Assembly (NCBI GenBank): GCA_964403795.1
Contig: CAYOHP010000020.1
Span: forward strand, 10,376-74,375
DNA: 64,000 nucleotides
Source of the DNA: CAYOHP01 sp964403795 [NCBI: uncultured bacterium]
GTDB taxonomy: Bacteria; Muiribacteriota; UBA6191; CAZXTJ01
Reading direction: 5' to 3'
A program made the position numbers and the translations under genes. The notes beneath the pieces are model-generated. The model ran no database searches. It was given only the letters and a program-made list of their open reading frames with translations, and was not told where the DNA came from. Within the stretch, counting starts at the first letter, position 1. Every line of letters starts with the position of its first letter. This document shows positions 15,418 through 23,616 of this stretch, in pieces.

Positions 15418-17981
15418 CCTCCCGAGGGTCCGGCTTCGATCCGGGAGCGCAACTCGGGAAGGCGGGACGCGACCTCCGCCCAGACCGCCTCTTCCTCGGG
15501 TCTCCGGGCCGGATCCGGTGGGGGTCCCGCCTGGAGCGACCAGGCCGGGAAGCGCTCCCGGATCAGGGACCAAAACTCCTCCCTCCCGAGCGAACCGGCG
15601 AGGCCCAGGCCGGCGAGGACCTCGGCGAGCTGCCCGGGACCCTCCTGCCGCTCCAGGTCCACGACCACGAACGGGAGGCTCCTCCGCACCAGGAAATCGA
15701 CCTGGGCCAACTGGCGGTGGCAGAACTCGAGCGCGACCAGGAAACAGTGCCGATACTGTCGCTCGACCTCGGCGGCAGCGCTCCCCGGGAAACGCCCCTG
15801 GGCGAAGTAGCGGGCGGCATGGGATTCCGGGCGACGCCAGACGAGGAGGGTCCCGAACCGGAGCCCGGAGTCCGCCGCCGGCACGACCGAGCCCTGTCCG
15901 AATAGCCAGGAAGTCACGAACACGGTGGGGGCAGGCGGGACGCCGGGAGGCGGGAGCCATTCCGAAGGAAGGAACCCGGATGCCTTGCCCTGCCATGCGC
16001 CGGCCATGACGCGCCGCGTTTCGGGGTGCTCGGGATCGGGACCGGGCGCGATCGCCACTCCCGGGACGTCCCTGACCAGCTCGGCGAGCGCCTCTGCGGT
16101 CCCGGGGTCGGCGACCGAGCAGAACACCGGCGGGGGTTCGATCGGAGCGGGTTCCCGGCGCAGCACCCCCGTTCGTGAGGACCGGCTGCCCACCGCCGTC
16201 GGCCCCGTGCCGGAGCGGGCCTGGGCGGCCTGCCAGGTGTCGTCCGGCCCCGTGACCTCGATCAGGCCTTCCCCCGCCGGCTGCCTCCCCTCGGGGAAGC
16301 AGGCCAGGTTGACCTCGGGTCGACCGACCCCCCGGAAGATGTCCACCGGGTTCCGGTAGAAGTTCCCGGGCGAGTAGTAGGGAGCCAGGTGCCACCAGGC
16401 CCGGTAGCCGAGGGCGGCCACCCGCTCGAGGAGTGCCGGGGAACGCTCCGGGAGGTTGTTCTCGAGGAACAGGATCGGGCGGCAGCGGCGGATCGTCTCG
16501 CCCGCGCCTGCCAGCACCGCGGCCTCCATGCCCTCGACATCCGCCTTCAGGAGGTCGAGCCGGGGGAGCCCGAGGGAGTCGAGCGCCACCACTTCGATCT
16601 CCTCCGTGGGACCTCCGGCGACTCCGATCCGGGCGGCCCCCACGTTGCGGGGGAGCGAGAGGCCGCCGGATTCGATCCGTGCCCTGCCCGGACCTTCCCC
16701 GAGCGCCAGGCGATGGGGCTCGGCGTTCTCGATCCCGTTCAGCACCAGGTTCGCCGCCAGCAGATGGAACACGTTCCGCTGCGGCTCGAAGGCGAGCACC
16801 CTGCCTTCCGGTCCGACCCGCCTGGCCATGGCCACGGTATGGGTACCGAGGTTCGCCCCGGCATCCACCGCCACGTCGCCCGGGCGCAGCCACAGGTCCA
16901 GCAGCCGGAGTTCCTCCTCGGCCCACTCCCCGTAGAGCTCGAGCGACCGACCGATCACCAGGTCGGCCCGGGAGGCCGCGAACGTCCCCCGGCGTCCGGT
17001 CCTGACCGCCACGCGGGGCGTGATGAGGGTGTCGGACGGGGAGGTCGTTCCCGTCGGCGGCGCTGCGGCCGTGATCCTGGTCCGACGTTCGGTGGCCACC
17101 TCGCCCACCAGGTCGCCGGTGAAGCGGAGAAGGTCGCCCAGGAAGGACCCCTTCCGGAGCCGGTAGCGCGGCAGGTCCTCCTCCCGGGGCGAGATCGGAT
17201 CCTCGACCAGTCCCGCGCTACCCGGATCGAGGACTTCCCGGACGAACTCGAAGAACCTCTCGCGGGCGATCGACGGATCCCGTCGGATGAGGCGAGCCAT
17301 GTCGCGCCAGTGGCAGGCTTCCCGTTCCAGCCTGCCGGGATTCAGCTCGATCGCCCAGTCCCCGATCACCGCCTTGGAGGCGATCTGGTCCGGGGAGCGG
17401 ATCGGGAAGTGGGCGAGTCGGGCCGTCGTGATCTCCTTGAACTCCTGCACCTTCCCGTCGACCTTCAGGAAGTGGTTCCCCGGCCCCAGGAGTCCCGCGG
17501 CAAAGAGTCGGCTGGGGACGATGACCTTGTGGTGGCGTCTGGGTCTCCCGGCGACCCGATGCCCGATGCGCCGCACCGGGTCGAGGTCGGGCCCCGGGTC
17601 ACCCGGGGTCGGGACGTAGTGGATCTGGGCGAGCGACCACAGGAGATCGGGTTCGGCGAGGAGCTGCCGGCGGAGCTCCCCGGGGTCGGCATCGAGGAAC
17701 TCGTCGCCGTCGAGGGGCACGGCATGGGTCACCGTGGCATCCCGGGCCAGCTCCCGGAGGAGGCCGGTGGTGACCTCGGCCTGCGTGAAGGCGACCGGTT
17801 CGTGGCGACGGACATCGACCGCGAGCCCTTCGGCCACCATGGCTGCCAGGATCTCCGGGGTGGCGTCCGAGGACCGGTGCTCCACGACGATCATGCGATC
17901 GAGGCAGCGGAGCGCCTGGCGCAGGATGGGCTCGATCACGTCCTCCTCGTTCCGGACGAGCATCAATCCGACCAGGGCCAT
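15414..17981 (-). CDS. GT2 glycosyltransferase - FkbM methyltransferase fusion with third C-terminal domain
   Basis: This 855-residue protein starts at ATG 17981 (MALVGLMLVRNEEDVIEPIL). Residues 1-270 are a GT-A family-2 glycosyltransferase-like domain with VRNEEDV and a DGD metal site (D91GD93) in AVPLDGDEFLDADP. Residues about 335-560 form an FkbM-type SAM methyltransferase: glycine motif VDAGANLGTHTVAMA near 372-386 and acidic FEPQRN. The last 265 residues are separate, with WLFGQGSVVPAADSG, VWRRPESHAARYFAQ and LRRSLPFVVVDLERQE-like text resembling a sulfotransferase or glycan-modifying fold, but no diagnostic motif was confirmed. It is the last gene of the reverse-strand operon that begins with the 23-residue peptide at 21670; 74 bp separate it from the B12-type radical SAM gene. 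It could glycosylate and O-methylate the product. Confidence 0.85.
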   Translation of the reverse strand: MALVGLMLVRNEEDVIEPILRQALRCLDRMIVVEHRSSDATPEILAAMVAEGLAVDVRRHEPVAFTQAEVTTGLLRELARDATVTHAVPLDGDEFLDADPGELRRQLLAEPDLLWSLAQIHYVPTPGDPGPDLDPVRRIGHRVAGRPRRHHKVIVPSRLFAAGLLGPGNHFLKVDGKVQEFKEITTARLAHFPIRSPDQIASKAVIGDWAIELNPGRLEREACHWRDMARLIRRDPSIARERFFEFVREVLDPGSAGLVEDPISPREEDLPRYRLRKGSFLGDLLRFTGDLVGEVATERRTRITAAAPPTGTTSPSDTLITPRVAVRTGRRGTFAASRADLVIGRSLELYGEWAEEELRLLDLWLRPGDVAVDAGANLGTHTVAMARRVGPEGRVLAFEPQRNVFHLLAANLVLNGIENAEPHRLALGEGPGRARIESGGLSLPRNVGAARIGVAGGPTEEIEVVALDSLGLPRLDLLKADVEGMEAAVLAGAGETIRRCRPILFLENNLPERSPALLERVAALGYRAWWHLAPYYSPGNFYRNPVDIFRGVGRPEVNLACFPEGRQPAGEGLIEVTGPDDTWQAAQARSGTGPTAVGSRSSRTGVLRREPAPIEPPPVFCSVADPGTAEALAELVRDVPGVAIAPGPDPEHPETRRVMAGAWQGKASGFLPSEWLPPPGVPPAPTVFVTSWLFGQGSVVPAADSGLRFGTLLVWRRPESHAARYFAQGRFPGSAAAEVERQYRHCFLVALEFCHRQLAQVDFLVRRSLPFVVVDLERQEGPGQLAEVLAGLGLAGSLGREEFWSLIRERFPAWSLQAGPPPDPARRPEEEAVWAEVASRLPELRSRIEAGPSGG

Positions 17982-18055
17982 CCGGTTGCCTCCGCCTCGC
18001 ACCCATCCCCGACACCGATCCGGCAGGAGAGGATAGTGCACCCCCGGGGCGACCC

Positions 18056-20470
18056 TCAGGCGCAGGCCTGGGGTGTCGTGCCTGCCCGGTACACGGTCCG
18101 TCGCACCCGAGGCTGTCGTGCCGGGAGCCCGAGGTGGCGGAGCAGGGCTCCGTGCAGGCGGATCCACAGACCGAGGAGGAACCCGGCGGCGCGGCTCTGG
18201 ACATCGAGGGCGATGCCCTCGGAAGCGGCCATGACCAGCCAGCGCAGGGCCCGGAAACGATGCCCCGGGTGTTCGCCGGATCGAGCCGCCGCCACCACCA
18301 CCGGCATGACCTGCCGGACCATGCGCTCCTCTTGGCGACCCCGGGCCGCCAGGCGGGGGTCGGAGTGTCGCCGGTGGCGGATCCACCCGGAGAGCCATGC
18401 CTCGGCGGCGCGGAGCACCGAAGGCCCCTGCCGTCGGTACAGGGTCGCGTAGGCCCGTTCGACCCAGGGAGCGAGCCGTCCCGGTTCGAAGTGGGCGTAG
18501 ACCATGCTCTCGGCATACAGGTGCTGGTGTTCCCAGCCCGTCGGCAGGAGGCGACGCGCCTTCTCCATCCTGCGGTGGAGCGCGGTCCCGGGTACCGGCC
18601 CGAGCAGGGAGACCTGGGCGGTGGCCATGGGCAGACCGGCGAACCAGTCGAGGTCCTCGCCCAGGTTCTCCGGGGTCTGGAAGTCGAAGCCCATGACCCA
18701 TGAGAGGGTCACGGCGATTCCCTGGTCCCTCAGGGCGGCGAGCAAGGCTCCAAGGCGAGCATGGTCGAGCTTCCCGAGCGGCGAGAACTTCGACTCGACG
18801 CCGATCCACAGGTAGGCGATCCCCGCCCGTGCCAATTCCTCGGGCGTGGACTCGAGCAGGCTCGCCACCGTGGCGAAGGCCGAGAGGCGCACCTTGCCGA
18901 AGTCGAGGCCCGGCATCGACGAGAGCCGGGATGCGAGCTCCTCGGCCCTCGCCCGGTCGGCGAGGAAGTCCTCCTCGAAGATCGCGAAGGCGATCGTCCC
19001 GGGATCCCGGGCGAGGCCGGCGGCGATGGCGTCGGCCAGTTCCGCGGCCCCGGCGGTTCCCACCTCGCGACCGTCGAAGAAGGCGCTGGTGGCGCAGAAT
19101 CCGCAGCGCTTGCGACAACCGAAGCCGGCGACCACCGGCTGCATCCGCTGCGGCAGGAGCCGGATCCCGAGGGGGAAGAGCTCCTGGCCCGGGAGATTGG
19201 GGACGAGGGGCGCGCCCGGTTCGTCCCCGACCAGGGATCGCATGAACGCCGCGCCTTCGTCCCGGCAGACGGAGTCGACCAGGCCCTCGAACCCCGGGTC
19301 CCCGGGCCGGGCGGAGTCCAGGCAGACCACGCCGTAGCCGCCGAGCACGATCCGGGCCTCCGGTCGGATCCTCCGCACGGTCCTGCACATCCGGTGCACG
19401 ACGTCCCTCGAGACCAGGGTGAAGCCGATCCCCACGATTTCGTAGGGCACTTCGCGGAGTTCCTCCTCGAAGTCCGCGACCGTCGGGTACTCGAGCACCG
19501 CGACCGAAGGCGAGAGGTTGGCCGCGATCCGGTGGGCACCGAGATAGGGGAGCTCGACCTCGCTGCGCCAGGGGCCCTGCCCCCGGGTGAAGCGGCTGGA
19601 GTAGAAGTCCAACGGGTCCTCGCCCCCGGGGTCGGGAGCCACCGGACCGGTGGGGGTCACCAGCAGGATCCTGGCCGGCAGCCGCGGCACCGCCCGACGC
19701 ACTCCGGCCCGCAGCAGCCGTGCCAGGGCCAGCGCCCCGGCGAGCGCCACCGCCGCCTCCCCCAGTCCGGCAGCGAGGGGGCTGGAGGTCGCCAGGGTCA
19801 CGAGGAACCGGGGTGGCGGACAGGCTGCGTACAGGAGGGCGGTCCCCAGGACCATGCTTCCTCCCCGGGCCCAAGCGGATGTCTCGCAGCGCCCGGTGCG
19901 AGCCATCCGGTCGGCGAGCTCGGCGAAGCCGGTACCGACCAGGAAGTGGAACGCCGCGAAGGCCGGGGCATACCCCAGCGGCCATGCCACCGGACCGGCG
20001 ACCGGAGCGACCAGCACGCCCTCGGCCAGGAGGACAGGATCCCAGAGCATCTCCATCCCCGCCAGGCAGGCCCCCGAGATCCAGGGCCCCTGCCACTGCC
20101 TGCCGCCGGAGGCAGCCCACCACCGGAGCGAGTCCCCCAGGGCGAGGGACAGGAGTCCGAACCCGAGCCATCCCAGCGGGACGAGTGGAGGGAGGCCGAG
20201 CACCGTGTCGCCCGCGGCCGGCCCGAACCGGTAGGCCTCGAGACCATGGACCGCGATCCATGGGAACGCGGCTCCGAAGACCAGGAAGGTCGCGGCCAGA
20301 CCTCGAAGAAGGGCCCGTCCCCGGGTCTCGGCGAGCGCGGTCAGCGCCGCCGCCGCCACGCCTGCCAGCAGCGGTCCCCAGCCGTAGCGGGCGGGGATCC
20401 CCAGGAGCGGCCAACCCAGGACCGCGATCAGGAAGAGGAGCAGGGCCGCGAGCAGGGCCGCACGCCGCAT
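18056..20470 (-). CDS. Membrane-anchored B12-binding-type radical SAM enzyme
   Basis: This 804-residue protein has an unusual N-terminal membrane domain of about 270 residues (7-8 hydrophobic spans, for example LLAALLLFLIAVLGWPLLG and PLVPLGWLGFGLLSLALG). A cobalamin-binding-like domain follows (about 275-410, VGIGFTLVSRDVVHRMCRTV then ARIVLGGYGVV). A radical SAM core comes next with the CxxxCxxC cluster CRKRCGFC at 452-459. A DxHxxG B12 motif is absent, so cobalamin use is likely by fold but not proven. The C-terminal 150 residues are helical and basic. Class-B radical SAM enzymes methylate or rearrange unactivated carbons. The gene's start overlaps the preceding SPASM radical SAM gene by 43 bp, and the two are surely co-expressed. 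A fused membrane domain in this class is unusual and suggests work on a membrane-bound substrate. Confidence 0.9.
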   Translation of the reverse strand: MRRAALLAALLLFLIAVLGWPLLGIPARYGWGPLLAGVAAAALTALAETRGRALLRGLAATFLVFGAAFPWIAVHGLEAYRFGPAAGDTVLGLPPLVPLGWLGFGLLSLALGDSLRWWAASGGRQWQGPWISGACLAGMEMLWDPVLLAEGVLVAPVAGPVAWPLGYAPAFAAFHFLVGTGFAELADRMARTGRCETSAWARGGSMVLGTALLYAACPPPRFLVTLATSSPLAAGLGEAAVALAGALALARLLRAGVRRAVPRLPARILLVTPTGPVAPDPGGEDPLDFYSSRFTRGQGPWRSEVELPYLGAHRIAANLSPSVAVLEYPTVADFEEELREVPYEIVGIGFTLVSRDVVHRMCRTVRRIRPEARIVLGGYGVVCLDSARPGDPGFEGLVDSVCRDEGAAFMRSLVGDEPGAPLVPNLPGQELFPLGIRLLPQRMQPVVAGFGCRKRCGFCATSAFFDGREVGTAGAAELADAIAAGLARDPGTIAFAIFEEDFLADRARAEELASRLSSMPGLDFGKVRLSAFATVASLLESTPEELARAGIAYLWIGVESKFSPLGKLDHARLGALLAALRDQGIAVTLSWVMGFDFQTPENLGEDLDWFAGLPMATAQVSLLGPVPGTALHRRMEKARRLLPTGWEHQHLYAESMVYAHFEPGRLAPWVERAYATLYRRQGPSVLRAAEAWLSGWIRHRRHSDPRLAARGRQEERMVRQVMPVVVAAARSGEHPGHRFRALRWLVMAASEGIALDVQSRAAGFLLGLWIRLHGALLRHLGLPARQPRVRRTVYRAGTTPQACA

Positions 20471-21612
20471 GGGGATCCGGTCTCAGCGGGTCCGACGAGT
20501 GCCGACCAGAGTTCCGCCAGCGGGCCATCGCCCAGCCGCGTTCCGGGGCCGGGAGTCCCCGCCATGACGCAACGGGTCATGGTCCCGTCGGCGTCGATCG
20601 TGAGCATCTCCGCATCGCACGAGTCGAGGTCGGGGGAGACGAAGCCGCGGTCGCCGTAGCCGTACCGCTCCGCCAGCGCCCGGGCCGCTCCGGAGTCCAC
20701 GGCTCCCAGGTCGGCGGCATTGCCGATCCAGGCACCCCGGGGGAAGGGAGCGGTGAGCCTCCACGCCACGGCCCCGAGCCGACCCCGCACCAGCCCGGCG
20801 AGTTCCTCGAGTTCCCCGAGGTTCGCGGAGTGGAGCATGGTCGAGACCGCCAGCTCGATCCCGGCGGCCCGCACCGCCTCGGCCAACCGGAGCGCAGGGG
20901 CGAAGCTCCCCCGGCCCCGGAGTCGCTCGTGGCCTGCCCGCATCCCGTCGAGGCTGATCCTCACCCGGTGGCAGACGAGCTCCGCGATCCTCCCCGGGGG
21001 GAAGCCGACGCCGCTGGTGCAGACCTCGACCCGGATCGGGAACCGGGAGGCCACCGCCAGGATGGCGTCGATCCCGGGGTGGAGCAGCGGTTCGCCGCCG
21101 GTGATCATGACGCCCAGCCCGCCGAGGTCCGTGAACTCCTCGATCGCCTGGATCGCGGTCGCGGTCCCCAGGCAGGCTCCGTCGTCCAGCGCCGGTCCGT
21201 GGTAGCAGTGCCGGCAGCGCAGGGCGCAGCGGTGGGTGATCTGCAGGTTCATCCAGCGGGGGAAGGCGGGGAGCGGCGGCGGCCACGAGGGCAGCGCGTC
21301 ATGGCCGGCCTCCGGCGGTCCCAGGATGCCTTCGCGACGGGCATCGTCGAGGACCTCGCCCAACGTCGCCGCGTCCCGCATCCCCAGGTGCACGCCCGCC
21401 AGCGCCTCCCATGCCTCGGCGTCGATCTCGAAGACCGCACCGTCGGCCACCCGGAAGAGTCCCGGGCGACCTCGGCCGACCCAGATCGGACGGATGCCGC
21501 GGGAGAGGCGGAGTCCGTCTCCGTCTCCGCCAGGGAGCCCGTCCCGGCCCGCCGCACGGGGCGACGGTCCGGGACGGACGAGGAGCGGCGACCGGGGCTC
21601 AGCCCTGGTCAC
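20428..21612 (-). CDS. Radical SAM/SPASM peptide-modifying enzyme with PqqD-like N-terminus
   Basis: This 394-residue radical SAM protein has the [4Fe-4S] motif CALRCRHC (C129, C133, C136) and the GGEP motif (MITGGEPLLHPGID). The C-terminus carries further cysteines (SCDAEMLTIDADGTMTRC and a PCGVRPCSRPC tail) as in SPASM or twitch auxiliary-cluster domains. Residues about 38-100 (FEIDAEAWEAL, DAATLGEVLDDARREGILG) look like a PqqD-type RiPP recognition element. GTG 21612 is chosen because it overlaps the stop of the 23-residue peptide gene and has a GAGGG just before; an upstream start would bury that peptide. Enzymes of this form install thioether, C-C or other crosslinks into ribosomal peptides. 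The adjacent peptide with CEGC is the obvious substrate. Confidence 0.9.
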   Translation of the reverse strand: MTRAEPRSPLLVRPGPSPRAAGRDGLPGGDGDGLRLSRGIRPIWVGRGRPGLFRVADGAVFEIDAEAWEALAGVHLGMRDAATLGEVLDDARREGILGPPEAGHDALPSWPPPLPAFPRWMNLQITHRCALRCRHCYHGPALDDGACLGTATAIQAIEEFTDLGGLGVMITGGEPLLHPGIDAILAVASRFPIRVEVCTSGVGFPPGRIAELVCHRVRISLDGMRAGHERLRGRGSFAPALRLAEAVRAAGIELAVSTMLHSANLGELEELAGLVRGRLGAVAWRLTAPFPRGAWIGNAADLGAVDSGAARALAERYGYGDRGFVSPDLDSCDAEMLTIDADGTMTRCVMAGTPGPGTRLGDGPLAELWSALVGPAETGSPCGVRPCSRPCSSS

Positions 21613-21670
21613 CGCAGCCCTCGCAGTGGGGCACGGCACCCCCGGTGGCGAAGAGTCGAACCAGCTTCAT
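21599..21670 (-). CDS. 23-residue Cys-containing peptide (candidate RiPP precursor)
   Basis: This tiny gene encodes MKLVRLFATGG followed by AVPHCEGCGDQG (23 residues). ATG 21670 is preceded at 8 bp by GGAGG. Its stop overlaps the GTG of the radical SAM/SPASM enzyme by 14 bp, so translation is coupled. The first eleven residues look like a short basic-hydrophobic leader ending in Gly-Gly; the rest has a His, a CxxC pair, Gly and polar residues, a typical modified-peptide core. It is short for a leader-dependent substrate, so the PqqD-like domain of the enzyme may bind all of it. I know of no named family with this sequence. A chance reading frame is the alternative, but the Shine-Dalgarno, overlap and CEGC make it unlikely. 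Confidence 0.7.
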   Translation of the reverse strand: MKLVRLFATGGAVPHCEGCGDQG

Positions 21671-21718
21671 GGACTGAACCTCCATCTCCCCTGGAGGGGG
21701 AAGTGGGAGGACGCTAGA

Positions 21719-21750
21719 CCCGGAGCCTCTCCTGACGACAGGTCTCCGGG
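21719..21750 (-). terminator. Stem-loop upstream of the 23-residue peptide gene
   Basis: CCCGGAG (21719-21725) pairs with CTCCGGG (21744-21750), and inside it CCTG pairs with CAGG around an ACGA loop (21731-21742). It lies between the exported metalloprotease stop (21799) and the peptide start (21670). There is no T-run, so it may end the upstream transcript, attenuate, or sit in the peptide's mRNA leader. Confidence 0.4.
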
Positions 21751-21798
21751 CCCGGGAGTGAGGATCGGCACCCCGGAGCGAAGGCCTCCGTCGGCGGC

Positions 21799-23463
21799 CT
21801 ATTGCCCGAGGAAGCCGGTGGGCTCGGTCAGGACCGGGGCCGGCACCGCGGTGCCGGCGGGGACCCGGATCTCCACGGCCCCGACGCCCGGCTCGTCGAT
21901 CATGGGCCGGCACGAGGTGGGCACCATCATCCGGCCCCTGCCTCCGGTAGGCAGAGGGCGCAGTCGTCCGGCCCGGACGGCGGAGGGAAGGTCGGGACCG
22001 GGCCGCTGGGGAGCGGGAGTCTCGGTCATCGACTTCTCGCCCTTCGCTCCTCGCCCCGGGGAGAGGTCGAAGATCCCCCGGAAGATCCCCATCACCCCGA
22101 CCGGGTCGCGGTCGCGGTTCACGGTCCCGGGTCCGAGTCCCCCGGGGAGCTGGGCGTCGGCGATCAGCTGCCGGTAGAGCGCCTCGTGGTCCTTCTTGCC
22201 GGTGATCTCGAGGAGCAGCATCACCAGGCGCTCCACCAGGGCCAGGGAGCCGGCCTCCTCGGTGCCGGTGGAGGGAGCGCTCCCCTGGGCGTAGGCGTGG
22301 AGGAAGTCGGCCATGGTGCGGCAGGTGCGCGGCATGGCGCGCAGCGCGGCGTCGACGGCTGCCCGCCCGCCCGGGAGCTCCTCAGAGATCCGGAGGAGCA
22401 TGTGACCCACCCAGGACTCGTTCGAGAGGAAGTCGCCGAGCTCGGGGAACATGAGCTCGAAGTAGACCGGGTTCTCCCGGGTGCTGTGGCTCGCCTCGAC
22501 CTTGAGGACCCTGGGCGGGTTCCGGAGGTAGTCCCGGAAGAACCCGGGGACCTCGGCGGCGAGGTAGTTGGCCCAGCCCTCGGAGAAGGCCCTGGTCGGG
22601 GAGAGGATCTCGCTCATGAAGTGGGTGCCGTCGGGCCCGTAGGTCTCGGTGTCGGTGCTGCACCCCTGACCCCCGTCGCCCAGGTGGCCGGCCTCGTGGA
22701 GCAGGGTGGCCGAGATGGCCTGGACCGAATCGAGGCGTACCGCCACCTCGCCGAGGTGCATGCTCGGCTCATGGCGCACCGCGTGCGGCCACACCATCAG
22801 CGAACGATTCCGGGCCACGACAGCATCCCAGGTGGTGCCGTGGCGGACCAGGAAGTCCTCGGGGCTCTCGCCGGCGCGGAGCGCGTCCTTGGAACCATCG
22901 GGCAGGACCAGGGAGGTCCCCGGAGCCACCGACTCCCAGCGATCCCGGGGATAGAGGTGGACCCGGAGCGCTCCGCGGTCCTCGAAGGTGGCGATCCTCC
23001 CGGCCCGCACCAGCTTCTCGCGTAGGTAGTCGGAGCGCAGGGCGGTGAGCACTTTCTCGATCCCCGGGGCATCCGAGAGGGCGGTCTGGAGGCCGCCCAG
23101 TGGATTCGTGGAGCCGGTGGTCGCTCCCGGGTCGACGGGGTTGCCGATCGGGCGTGGCAGCCGACGGGGATAGACGATGGAGAGGGCCGCACCGGCGCTC
23201 ATGGTCCCGGGGACGTCGGCGGCCCACCACCGCAGGTTCCCGAGGAAGGCGACGCCGACCACCATGTCGGGATCGAGCCCTTCGAAGGAGGGGCTGCCAC
23301 CCAGGTTCAGCTGGAGGTCGACCGGGGCGCCGCCCGGCTGCCTTCCAGCACTGCTCTGGGCAGGAAGACGCGGCGGGCCGGCGGTCTCGACGGCAGGGAG
23401 GCCAGGGGCGAATGCCCCGACGCAGGCGACGACGAGACCGAGCGATCGAGAGAGGGAAGGCAT
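21799..23463 (-). CDS. Exported zinc metalloprotease-like protein (HEAGH)
   Basis: This 554-residue protein has a signal peptide (MPSLSRSLGLVVACVGAFAP, cut near 24). Start ATG 23463 has AGGAGG at 5 bp; a longer frame from 23505 lacks a site. A zinc-protease motif LLHEAGH lies at about 254-260 (H256, E257, H260), with a likely third ligand downstream in the acidic helix FSEGWANYLAAEVP. Before it comes a region with LHLYPRDRWESVAP-type strands, and the last 70 residues are Pro/Gly/Arg-rich. It is therefore a gluzincin-like secreted protease of unknown family. It is read in the same direction as the radical SAM operon, 128 bp upstream of the peptide gene with a hairpin between. A role in maturing the peptide is possible but unsupported; it would act outside the cytoplasm. 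Confidence 0.8.
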   Translation of the reverse strand: MPSLSRSLGLVVACVGAFAPGLPAVETAGPPRLPAQSSAGRQPGGAPVDLQLNLGGSPSFEGLDPDMVVGVAFLGNLRWWAADVPGTMSAGAALSIVYPRRLPRPIGNPVDPGATTGSTNPLGGLQTALSDAPGIEKVLTALRSDYLREKLVRAGRIATFEDRGALRVHLYPRDRWESVAPGTSLVLPDGSKDALRAGESPEDFLVRHGTTWDAVVARNRSLMVWPHAVRHEPSMHLGEVAVRLDSVQAISATLLHEAGHLGDGGQGCSTDTETYGPDGTHFMSEILSPTRAFSEGWANYLAAEVPGFFRDYLRNPPRVLKVEASHSTRENPVYFELMFPELGDFLSNESWVGHMLLRISEELPGGRAAVDAALRAMPRTCRTMADFLHAYAQGSAPSTGTEEAGSLALVERLVMLLLEITGKKDHEALYRQLIADAQLPGGLGPGTVNRDRDPVGVMGIFRGIFDLSPGRGAKGEKSMTETPAPQRPGPDLPSAVRAGRLRPLPTGGRGRMMVPTSCRPMIDEPGVGAVEIRVPAGTAVPAPVLTEPTGFLGQ

Positions 23464-23616
23464 CGGACCTCCTGCCGAGCCGCGTGCTCGCAGGATCGAT
23501 GCCAAGGCTGTGCATGGCTCCGGGAGCCGGTTGGTGTCGAAGTGTCCGGCGGACGGGTGCCGTACCTCACACCTGGGAGACTCGGGAGCCGAGACGGACT
23601 TGAGACTCCGACCGGG

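Noticed and set aside
15414-20528. A 1704-codon reverse open frame spanning two genes
   Set aside because: Only its last 855 codons are real (from ATG 17981). The upstream part is an Arg/Pro-rich shadow that overlaps the B12-type radical SAM gene in another frame.
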